A stretch of 7,077 bases of DNA. Source: Halovivax sp. (lineage in GTDB: Archaea > Halobacteriota > Halobacteria > Halobacteriales > Natrialbaceae). The translations under genes were made by a program, and so were the position numbers. Under the pieces are notes generated by a model. The model did not search any database. It saw nothing but the letters and a program-made list of their open reading frames with translations, and had not been told where the DNA came from. The stretch lies in the NCBI GenBank assembly GCA_007135505.1, contig SLIS01000347.1, positions 1-7,077 of the forward strand, in the 5' to 3' direction. Of the stretch, positions 1 through 5,806 are shown in pieces; within the stretch, counting starts at the first letter, position 1; each line of letters begins with the position of its first letter.

Positions 1-28
1 TCATGCTAACCTAGTCGAACAGTGAGCC

Positions 29-568
29 ATGGGTTTGCTCGGGCTCCTCCTCACCCTCGTGACGTTTCCCGGCGTAGTCGTCCACGAACTGGCGCACAAG
101 AAGACCTGCGACTGGTTCCGTGTTCCCGTGGCGGAGGTGTGTTACTTCCGGATCGGGGATCCGGCCGGCTACGTCCTCCACGCCGAACCGGCGCGGTATC
201 GCCACGCGATGGCGATCAGCGTCGCGCCGTTCTTCCTGAACACGGCGCTCGCGGTCGGGGCCTTCGCGGCGCTTGCGGTGCTGCTCCCGGAGAGTGGCTC
301 CCTCGAGGCCATCGGATATACGGAAGGGCTGTTGTTGTGGCTCGGCCTGAGCTTCGGGTTGCACGCCTTCCCAAGCACCGGGGATGCGTCGGCCCTGTGG
401 AACCAGACGAAGTCGCGATGGCGGTCCTCGCCGAGCGCGCTGCTCGGGCTCCCGGTGATCGCGCTCATCTACGTGGTGAACCTGCTGAGCATGTTCTGGC
501 TCGACCTCGTCTACGCGGTCGCGCTGTTCCTGCTGGTGACGTCGCTGTTCCCGGTCGCGCTCGTTTGA
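29..568 (+). CDS. Compact membrane zinc metalloprotease-like protein (HELAH motif, M50/DUF3267-like)
   Basis: This is a 179-residue integral membrane protein. The first hydrophobic segment (about residues 2-18) runs directly into HELAH at residues 19-23, the HExxH signature in which two His bind zinc and Glu is the catalytic base. Further hydrophobic segments lie at about 58-87, 97-113, 132-153 and 155-178. HAFPSTGDA at residues 112-120 places Asp119 in a small polar break next to a membrane segment, where M50-type intramembrane proteases carry their third zinc ligand; assigning Asp119 that role is inference. There is no PDZ or CBS domain, so the protein is close to a bare catalytic core. It may cleave membrane proteins, but no substrate is evident. 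The start is well fixed because an in-frame TGA lies at 23-25, just upstream of the ATG. No Shine-Dalgarno site is visible. The next gene begins 132 bases downstream on the same strand. The fold class is fairly secure; active proteolysis is less so. Confidence 0.82.
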   Translation: MGLLGLLLTLVTFPGVVVHELAHKKTCDWFRVPVAEVCYFRIGDPAGYVLHAEPARYRHAMAISVAPFFLNTALAVGAFAALAVLLPESGSLEAIGYTEGLLLWLGLSFGLHAFPSTGDASALWNQTKSRWRSSPSALLGLPVIALIYVVNLLSMFWLDLVYAVALFLLVTSLFPVALV

Positions 569-700
569 GCGAGGCGGGTTTCCGATCGTCGAACGGGCCG
601 AGGATGCGGTTCCGGCCATCGTTGCGATTACCCGTAAGCGGTTCCTCGAGACGAAGCCATTTCAACGAGCCAGCCGACCTACTGACCACGGAACCTCTCA

Positions 701-2050
701 ATGCGTGGTCTCGAGTCGGTTCGTCGCGAAGTGGCCGGACTGTGGGCCGGTGGTGCGGGCAAGACGCTGCTCGCCATCGCCCTCGGGTGGGGCCTGCTCA
801 ACGGGACGCGGATGATCTATCCGGTCTTGCTCCCGGAACTCAGCGACGCGTTCGGCCTCACGCTCGTCACCGGCGGCTTCCTCGTGTCACTCATCTGGCT
901 GTGCTACGCGATCGGCCAGGTCCCCGGCGGCGTCCTCGCGGATCGATACGGCGAGCGGCGAGTGCTCACGGCGAGCGTGACGATCGTCGTGCTCGGTGTC
1001 GTGCTCGTCCTGTTCGCCCCGACGGCGCTCGTCCTGTTCGCGGCGACCGGCGTGGTCGGTCTGGGGCTGTCCCAGTACCCGATCGCACGGATCACCGCCC
1101 TCTCGGACCTCTACCCCGACCGCATCGGGGGTGCACTCGGCATCACGATGGCCTCGGGCGACGTCGGCCAGACGGTGCTGCCGCCGATCGCGACCGTCCT
1201 CGCCGGCGTGGCCGCCTGGCAGCTCGGCCTCGGGTACGTCCTGCCGCTGCTCGTCCTCGTCGCGATCGTGCTCTGGGTGACGGTCCCGCCGACCGAGCGA
1301 GCGAACGGGCGAAGTGACGAGGAATCGGATGAACGGACGGACGGGCAATCGGACGAGCGATCCGACGAGAAACCGAACGACGACAGACGATCGGACGCCG
1401 CCAAACGATCGGACGGCGGGCAATCGGACGACGACAATCGATCAGACGACGGGAAGTCGAACGACGATGGACCGGACGCCACCATCCGGGACGTGCTTCC
1501 GATCCTGCGGACGCCCACCTTCGGGTTCATGTGGGTCATCCTCTTTCTGTTCATCTTCGTCTGGCAGACGTTCTCGGCGTTCTATCCCACCTACCTGATG
1601 ACGGTCAAGGGCTTCTCGCCCGCTGTTGCCGGGTCGATCTTCGGCCTCTTTTTCGCCTTCGGCGTCGTCGTCAAGCCGCTCGCCGGCGTGGCCTACGACC
1701 GGGTCGGCCTCCGGCGGTCGCTGCCGATCGTCCTCGGCGGTGCCATCGTCGGCCTCGCCGTACTCCCGGCGACCGAGGGCTTCTGGCCGATCGTCGGCGT
1801 CACCGTCCTCATCGCCACGATGCTCGGCTCCGGCGCGATCACCCAGGCGTACCTCGCCGACGCGATTCCGCGGGAGATCCAGGGCACGGGGCTGGGGATT
1901 ATCCGCTCGAGTGGGGCCATGCTGGGCGCCACGGGCCCGGTCATCTTCGGCGCCGTGGCCGAGCGGGGCTTCTTCGACGAGGGGTACGTGGCCCTGGCCG
2001 GCATCGTCGCGCTGGTTACCGTGCTGACGCTACTGATGCCCGATGAATAG
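701..2050 (+). CDS. Major Facilitator Superfamily transporter with expanded central loop
   Basis: This 449-residue secondary transporter has the classic 6+6 helix layout. Helices 1-6 fall at about residues 22-195 and helices 7-12 at about 275-446. The MFS motif A is clear between helices 2 and 3 (GGVLADRYGERR, residues 76-87), and a weaker copy (AYDRVGLRR) occurs between helices 8 and 9, as expected from the internal duplication. Charged residue Arg37 in helix 1 and the sequence around Gln125-Arg130 could line the substrate path, but the substrate cannot be predicted. The linker between the halves (about residues 198-261) is unusually long, hydrophilic and repetitive; it is listed separately. 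The ATG at 701 gives a short basic N-terminus before helix 1, which is normal for the family. No Shine-Dalgarno site precedes it. The stop at 2048-2050 is followed by a 258-base gap. The family is confident, the specificity unknown. Confidence 0.9.
   Translation: MRGLESVRREVAGLWAGGAGKTLLAIALGWGLLNGTRMIYPVLLPELSDAFGLTLVTGGFLVSLIWLCYAIGQVPGGVLADRYGERRVLTASVTIVVLGVVLVLFAPTALVLFAATGVVGLGLSQYPIARITALSDLYPDRIGGALGITMASGDVGQTVLPPIATVLAGVAAWQLGLGYVLPLLVLVAIVLWVTVPPTERANGRSDEESDERTDGQSDERSDEKPNDDRRSDAAKRSDGGQSDDDNRSDDGKSNDDGPDATIRDVLPILRTPTFGFMWVILFLFIFVWQTFSAFYPTYLMTVKGFSPAVAGSIFGLFFAFGVVVKPLAGVAYDRVGLRRSLPIVLGGAIVGLAVLPATEGFWPIVGVTVLIATMLGSGAITQAYLADAIPREIQGTGLGIIRSSGAMLGATGPVIFGAVAERGFFDEGYVALAGIVALVTVLTLLMPDE
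1310..1477 (+). repeat. Degenerate Ser-Asp coding repeat in the transporter's central loop
   Basis: Codons for residues 204-259 of the transporter repeat the dipeptide Ser-Asp eight times (starting at residues 205, 209, 217, 221, 231, 237, 242 and 248) at spacings of 4-10 residues, together with Thr-Asp at 213 and Ser-Asn at 253. The intervening residues are Asp, Glu, Asn, Gln, Gly, Arg and Lys. At DNA level the unit is approximately a tcggacg core with variable flanks, which suggests growth by slippage or unequal exchange. It lies in the cytoplasmic loop between helices 6 and 7, the least constrained part of the MFS fold, and the reading frame is preserved throughout. Confidence 0.85.
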
Positions 2051-2274
2051 GTGGTTACGGTCGCAAATCCGGCGGCCAAGACTGTACTTTCCGGGTGGAA
2101 GGCGATGCCTACCACGCTCGAGCCGTCGCCCGCGTCCGCCGTGACGTACTGGCGAACTCGAGGACGGCGAGGGGATTGCGGGAGCCACTCCGGAAATCCT
2201 ACCGACGCGGCGCTCGTTCTCCACGCGCTGTCTTTCCTCGCGCGAAGACGTATCTCACGTCCTGAAACTCACGC

Positions 2275-2290
2275 CAAGCCACTTTATCGT
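2275..2290 (+). promoter_or_regulatory. Candidate TATA/BRE promoter for the deacetylase-formyltransferase unit
   Basis: A TATA-like CTTTATC lies at 2282-2288, preceded by a purine-containing CCAAGCC stretch where a TFB recognition element would sit. The first T is 29 bases upstream of the ATG at 2312, so transcription initiating about 27-30 bases downstream of the box would begin at or next to the start codon. This matches the leaderless transcripts common in haloarchaea and the absence of a Shine-Dalgarno site here. The element is short and was picked by eye, so the assignment is tentative. Confidence 0.45.
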
Positions 2291-2308
2291 CGTTCGTGTT
2301 GATTCCCC

Positions 2309-3322
2309 GTGATGACGGGGACGGTAACAATTAGCATCGAGGTGGAACTCGGCTGGGGCCTCGCCCACTGGGGGAAGCTGGACAAGCTCAGCGACGGCCG
2401 GCGCGAGGAAACCCGGTACCTCTCGTACCTGCTGGAGCGCTGTGACGATCACGACGTGCCGATCACGTTCGACGTCGTCGGGCACCTGTTCCACGACTCG
2501 TGTGACGGTCACCACGACGGGCCACACGAGGACGGGTGGTGGGACGTCGATCCGGGTACCTCGGTCGAGGCGGACCCGGAATTCTACGCGCCGGACGTGG
2601 TGGAGGCGATCCGGGCCCACCGGACCGATCACGAACTCTGTACGCACACCTACTCGCACGTCGAGTGCAACGAGGTCGATCCCGCGGTGGTCGAGTGGGA
2701 GCTGGATCGCGCCCGCCGCGTCCACGAGCGCCACGGCGTGGCGACCAGCGAGTCGATCGTTCCGCCGCGTCACAGCGTGCCGCCCTCGGACGTCCTCGCG
2801 GACGGCGGCATTCGCGTCAAGCGCGTTCCCCACTATCGCGCCGACGGCGAGCAACGTCCGCCGACCCGCGTCCGGAAGCTGTACGAGATCCTCTTCGAGA
2901 CGCACCCGACGATCGAACCGCGCGAGACCGACGACATCCTGGAGACCTACAGTACGGAGTACACCTCCTTTGCCGTTCCCTACCTCCAGATCGGTACCTA
3001 CTCCCCACACCCCGTGTACCGGGCGCTCCCGCTCGCGGCCAGACGGCGATTACACCTGTGGAACCTCCGCCGCGGCGTCGACGCGGCGGCCGACGGCTCG
3101 TCGGTTCACTTCTGGTGTCACCTGTACGACCTCGCGAACGACCAGCAGTGGCCCCAGATCGACGCGTTCCTCGGCTACCTGGCCAAGCGCCGGGACGCCG
3201 GCGACGTCGAGATACGGACGATGCGGGAGTTGCAGTCTGCTGGTGAATCGATCGACCAGGCCGGAGCGTCCGAACCGGTCGAACGGGAGGAACAGACACC
3301 CGTGACGATCATCTCCGACTGA
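2309..3322 (+). CDS. Polysaccharide deacetylase family protein (NodB-like, CE4-type)
   Basis: This 337-residue protein has the NodB-type deacetylase layout and no signal peptide or membrane segment. Such enzymes remove N- or O-acetyl groups from sugars using a metal held by Asp-His-His. Visible motifs, in order: SIEVELGWG at residues 9-17 in the motif 1 position; THTYSH at 112-117, giving the metal-binding H-x-x-x-H pair His113/His117; PPRHS at 152-156 in the position of the conserved Arg motif; and HFWCH at 267-271, equivalent to the late His motif. A cysteine- and histidine-rich stretch at 59-75 followed by WWDVDPGT (77-84) lies between strands. Motif 1 has Glu where the family usually has Asp. 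Translation may start at GTG 2309 or ATG 2312; a leaderless transcript favours 2312. The C-terminal 25 or so residues are acidic and probably disordered. The stop is 7 bases before the formyltransferase start, so the two genes are likely co-transcribed. Substrate unknown; a surface glycan precursor is plausible. Confidence 0.85.
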   Translation: MMTGTVTISIEVELGWGLAHWGKLDKLSDGRREETRYLSYLLERCDDHDVPITFDVVGHLFHDSCDGHHDGPHEDGWWDVDPGTSVEADPEFYAPDVVEAIRAHRTDHELCTHTYSHVECNEVDPAVVEWELDRARRVHERHGVATSESIVPPRHSVPPSDVLADGGIRVKRVPHYRADGEQRPPTRVRKLYEILFETHPTIEPRETDDILETYSTEYTSFAVPYLQIGTYSPHPVYRALPLAARRRLHLWNLRRGVDAAADGSSVHFWCHLYDLANDQQWPQIDAFLGYLAKRRDAGDVEIRTMRELQSAGESIDQAGASEPVEREEQTPVTIISD

Positions 3323-3329
3323 CCAATTC

Positions 3330-4148
3330 GTGGAACGTGACTCACTCACCGTCGGCATTTTAGTCGACGAACCGGCGATGGAGCGGTGGGCCGCCGACGC
3401 GGTCGCGGAGGCGATCGAATCCGCGAACGTTTCGGTGGCACAGGTGATCCTTCCGGCTGGTGCCGGAGAAGACGATTCGTCGGGTTCCTTACGACGATAC
3501 GCCAGTTCGGCGCTCGAGGAGGGCGCCTGGGCGCCGGTCCTCGCCATGCATCGACTCGTGAACACGCCGACGTATCTGGAGAAGGTACCCCTCGAGGACC
3601 TCGACTGGTTCGACGATGCGGAAGTTATTCGCGTTCGACCCGAACCCGCGGATGGAATCGGACAGCGACTTCCCGACGCGGCGATCGATCGGATCGAAGC
3701 GGCCAGCATCGATCTACTGTTCCGGCGTGGATTCGGCATCCTCCAGGGCGAGGTATTGACGACGCCGACATACGGCGTGTTGAGCTTCCACCACGGGAAC
3801 ATCCGGGAGTACCGGGGCAAACCGCCCGGCGTGTGGGAATTCGCGAATGACGAACGGACGGCCGGCATCACGCTTCAACGACTCACGTCGACGCTCGACG
3901 GCGGCGAGATCGTCGTCGAGAAGACGGTCGCGATTGAGGGGCTCGAGACCTGGCAGGCGATCGAACGTCGGCTCTTCGAGCGTTCGACGGATATGCTCGC
4001 AACGGCCTGCGAACGCCTAAGGGAAGCCGAATTCGACGCGACCACGGCCAACGACCTTGGCCCGCTGTACACGTGCCCGGGCGTAGCCGACACGGTCCGG
4101 ATCGCACTCAAGAACATCCGGGGGATGATGTCGAACAGATCCAGCTGA
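3330..4148 (+). CDS. Formyltransferase-fold protein (methionyl-tRNA formyltransferase-like), probably sugar-amine N-formylation
   Basis: This 272-residue protein resembles the formyl transferase N-terminal domain, which moves a formyl group from N10-formyltetrahydrofolate to an amine. A first strand (LTVGILVDE, residues 6-14) opens a Rossmann-like fold. The core signature is at residues 152-163 (SFHHGNIREYRG), followed by PPGVWEF (165-171), AGIT (178-181) and LDGGEIV (189-195). His154 and Asp190 line up with the catalytic His and Asp of methionyl-tRNA formyltransferase. The catalytic Asn two positions before that His is replaced by Ser152. It lacks a full C-terminal tRNA-binding domain, which argues against a role in translation initiation, and archaea start translation with unformylated Met. 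The start is GTG 3330; the next in-frame ATG at residue 17 would delete the first strand. There is no Shine-Dalgarno site, and the 7-base gap to the deacetylase suggests coupling. N-formylation of an amino sugar is an inference from context. Confidence 0.8.
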   Translation: MERDSLTVGILVDEPAMERWAADAVAEAIESANVSVAQVILPAGAGEDDSSGSLRRYASSALEEGAWAPVLAMHRLVNTPTYLEKVPLEDLDWFDDAEVIRVRPEPADGIGQRLPDAAIDRIEAASIDLLFRRGFGILQGEVLTTPTYGVLSFHHGNIREYRGKPPGVWEFANDERTAGITLQRLTSTLDGGEIVVEKTVAIEGLETWQAIERRLFERSTDMLATACERLREAEFDATTANDLGPLYTCPGVADTVRIALKNIRGMMSNRSS

Positions 4149-4523
4149 GGAACTCCTTCAAGTCGACCCTGACCGATCTTCGGCCGGCAATGGGTCTCAC
4201 TGGTTCGGATCGATGTCCGATCAGGCTATAGCGAAACGATTCGAACCCTGTCGGGCGAACCCGTCGATCCGACCGTCAGGTGTCGGGTATCCGATCCATA
4301 ACTACGTCGTTTTGAACTGATCAACGGTAGTGACGTATCCATGCTCGTTACGATTTGGATCAGACGAACCGTTATGTCTCAGCCGGCGGAGGATCTCATC
4401 CGCGGCAACTACAGACGCCGTCGGATAAACCCTCATGGGCTGCCGAACGTGATGGGCTGTGGCCGATTCGTTTCGGCGAACGACCTCGTAAGGGAGAGAC
4501 CAAGCCGAAGTAGGGAGTGAAAG
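4149..4523. other. 375-base gap without a convincing gene
   Basis: This gap separates the formyltransferase from the DUF1616-like gene. It is visibly richer in A and T than the genes to its left, including a short T run in cgttttgaa near 4309-4317. An ATG-initiated frame at 4341-4520 encodes 59 residues ending 3 bases before the next gene, but it is Arg-rich, has only roughly two-thirds G/C at third positions and shows no recognisable family, so it is not called as a gene. Weak TATA-like candidates (gttatg near 4371, ataaac near 4425) could drive the downstream gene. Several short GATC/CGATC palindromic patches (for example near 4199-4213) have stems of only about 5 base pairs. The gap probably holds the end of one transcription unit and the promoter of the next. 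Confidence 0.5.
4513..4517 (+). promoter_or_regulatory. Shine-Dalgarno site for the DUF1616-like gene
   Basis: GGGAG, continuing into GGAGTGA, lies with 6 bases between it and the ATG at 4524. It complements the conserved 3' end of archaeal 16S rRNA with one interruption. This supports ATG 4524 over other starts and implies that this transcript has a leader, unlike the other start regions in the window. Confidence 0.6.
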
Positions 4524-5675
4524 ATGAGGAGCGACACCAGCGATCTAAAGTTGATCGCTTTCTTTACACTATTCTCTTCCGTCGTGATCGGCTCCGGCGC
4601 CGTCGCCGGCTCGGCGCTTGCAGTCGCAATCGGCGCTCCGCTACTCCTGGTGATACCAGGGTGCGCGATCCTGTCGGCTCTCTTCCCGCGAGCGGTCGTG
4701 CGCGATCGCACCGGCCCCAACAACGTCAGCCGGCCGGACCGATTCTCGACCGTTGAGTGGTGGACGCTCTCGGTCGGGATCAGCGTGATGGTCGTTCCGG
4801 TGGTGGCCTTGATTCTCATGGCAGCGCCCGTCGGATTCGGGTCCGCGGAACTGGCAACGGGGTTGGGGCTGGTCTCAGGCGGCGCTCTACTCGTTGCCGC
4901 AGGGCGCCGGCGTCGTGGCCCCGAACGAGAACGGTTCGATCCCGAACCGGTCGATCACCTTCGGGGCGTGCGACGCCTCTTCCGGACGGACACGTCTACG
5001 GACCTGGTCTTGAGCGTCGGACTCGCCGTGGTGCTCATCGCCCTCCTGGGTGCAGGGTTCTACGCGATGGATGGAGATCATCGGGATGCGGAGTACACCG
5101 AGCTGTACCTCGTGACCGAGAACGACGAGGGCGAGTATATCGCATCGGACTATCCGGAGTCGGTGGAGGCTGGTACGTCGATTCCGATAGTCGCCGCCGT
5201 CGGGAATCACGAGAATCGGGCCATGGAGTACACGGTAGTGATACAGGAACAGCGAGTTGTCGGTGGCGAGGTGGTCGAACGGACCGAACTCCGGCGGATT
5301 GACTACCAGCTGGCCGACGGTCAAACTGGGTACGGCGACCGTCCGATTACCCCCGAGGCAGACGAGGGGACGGTTCGGATCACCTATCTGTTGTTCCAGA
5401 CCAACGACGGTGAGGTTCCAGACGAACCGACCATCGAAAACGCGGACCGGTACGTGTACTTCTGGACCGACGTCTACCCATCTGGTGGAGAACTGGACTC
5501 CGAAGTGGATACTGATGACGACGAGAACGTGGAAGAAGACGAGGAAGGTACTGACGAGGATAGTGAGGAAGATGAAGCTGAGGACGAGGAGGGTACGGAC
5601 GACGATAACGACGAAGACGATGCTGAGGATGAGGGGGGTACTGACGACGATGACGAAGCGGAGGACGAGGACTGA
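4524..5675 (+). CDS. DUF1616-like membrane protein with hyperacidic repeat tail
   Basis: This 383-residue protein matches the layout of the archaeal DUF1616 family, whose function is unknown but which often occurs near surface glycosylation genes. Hydrophobic segments lie at about residues 9-29, 32-53, 78-98, 104-125 and 161-181, with basic cytoplasmic linkers (RRRR near 128-131) between the fourth and fifth. After the last segment comes an extracytoplasmic domain of about 135 residues that includes YTELYLV, AVGNHENRAMEYTV and a beta-strand-rich pattern ending YVYFWTDV; the N-H-E-x-x-x-x-x-Y element is typical of the family. From residue 325 the chain is a low-complexity acidic tail with 42 Asp/Glu in 59 residues and no Lys or Arg. 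The ATG is supported by a Shine-Dalgarno site. The gene converges on the membrane protein at its right, and its neighbours suggest a role at the cell surface. The family call was recognised by eye. Confidence 0.8.
   Translation: MRSDTSDLKLIAFFTLFSSVVIGSGAVAGSALAVAIGAPLLLVIPGCAILSALFPRAVVRDRTGPNNVSRPDRFSTVEWWTLSVGISVMVVPVVALILMAAPVGFGSAELATGLGLVSGGALLVAAGRRRRGPERERFDPEPVDHLRGVRRLFRTDTSTDLVLSVGLAVVLIALLGAGFYAMDGDHRDAEYTELYLVTENDEGEYIASDYPESVEAGTSIPIVAAVGNHENRAMEYTVVIQEQRVVGGEVVERTELRRIDYQLADGQTGYGDRPITPEADEGTVRITYLLFQTNDGEVPDEPTIENADRYVYFWTDVYPSGGELDSEVDTDDDENVEEDEEGTDEDSEEDEAEDEEGTDDDNDEDDAEDEGGTDDDDEAEDED
5541..5666 (+). repeat. Tandem 45-bp coding repeat in acidic tail
   Basis: The tail of the DUF1616-like protein contains two full 15-residue units and one shortened 12-residue unit in direct succession, starting at 5541, 5586 and 5631. 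Each begins E-(E/G)-G-T-D and ends with A-E-D; the interior is Asp/Glu with single Ser or Asn positions. The units differ at several codon positions, so the duplication is not very recent, or it has been maintained by selection for acidity. Confidence 0.85.
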
Positions 5676-5676
5676 A

Positions 5677-5732
5677 CCGAGCGCGTCGCTCGGAGCATAC
5701 GATCTCCGTCCGGGGCGAAACCCGTTCTCTTC
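5677..5732. terminator. Hairpins in convergent intergenic gap, candidate terminator
   Basis: Immediately after the DUF1616-like stop is a perfect 7-bp inverted repeat, CCGAGCG (5677-5683) with CGCTCGG (5687-5693), with a 3-base loop. A second short hairpin, CGGG (5711-5714) with CCCG (5721-5724), encloses GCGAAA and is followed by a pyrimidine tract, TTCTCTTC (5725-5732), that could end transcription of the + strand gene. The genes on either side converge, so one or both structures may limit read-through. Archaeal termination depends mainly on T tracts, so the first hairpin alone is weak evidence. Confidence 0.35.
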
Positions 5733-5806
5733 AAATCCGATACGTTCTCTCACTCGCCGACCCGCAAGCACGTAACACTGGGCTGGAGAGAGCCGTTCGA
5801 TGGCCG

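Noticed and set aside
22..1317. A 431-residue plus-strand frame overlapping both the protease-like gene and the transporter.
   Set aside because: The product is dominated by Arg, Pro and Gly with no motif, typical of an out-of-frame reading in high-GC DNA. The two overlapping genes have clear membrane and catalytic signatures.
1310..1480. A possible CRISPR-like or intergenic repeat array.
   Set aside because: Units are short, degenerate and irregularly spaced, and they lie in frame within the transporter gene, so this is a coding low-complexity repeat.
887..1554. Long minus-strand frames opposite the transporter, including one across its linker.
   Set aside because: They are shadows of a high-GC gene. 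Their products are Arg/Ser-rich without domain structure, while the plus strand gives a complete MFS protein.
2051..2302. A GTG-initiated 83-residue frame beginning directly after the transporter's stop codon.
   Set aside because: It is basic and low in acidic residues, unlike haloarchaeal proteins, shows no hydrophobic or motif pattern, has no Shine-Dalgarno site, and overlaps the candidate promoter of the deacetylase gene.
2255..3010. A 251-residue minus-strand frame opposite the deacetylase gene.
   Set aside because: It is Val/Arg/Asp-rich without recognisable motifs, whereas the plus strand carries all the NodB-like motifs in order.
4341..4520. A 59-codon ATG frame just upstream of the DUF1616-like gene.
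   Set aside because: It is Arg-rich, with weak third-position GC bias and no family resemblance. Kept only as a finding to check, not called as a gene.
5474..5734. A Ser-rich minus-strand frame of 86 residues.
   Set aside because: It is the antisense of the Asp/Glu-coding repeat in the acidic tail; reverse-complemented GAC/GAG/GAT-type codons read as Ser-rich low complexity.
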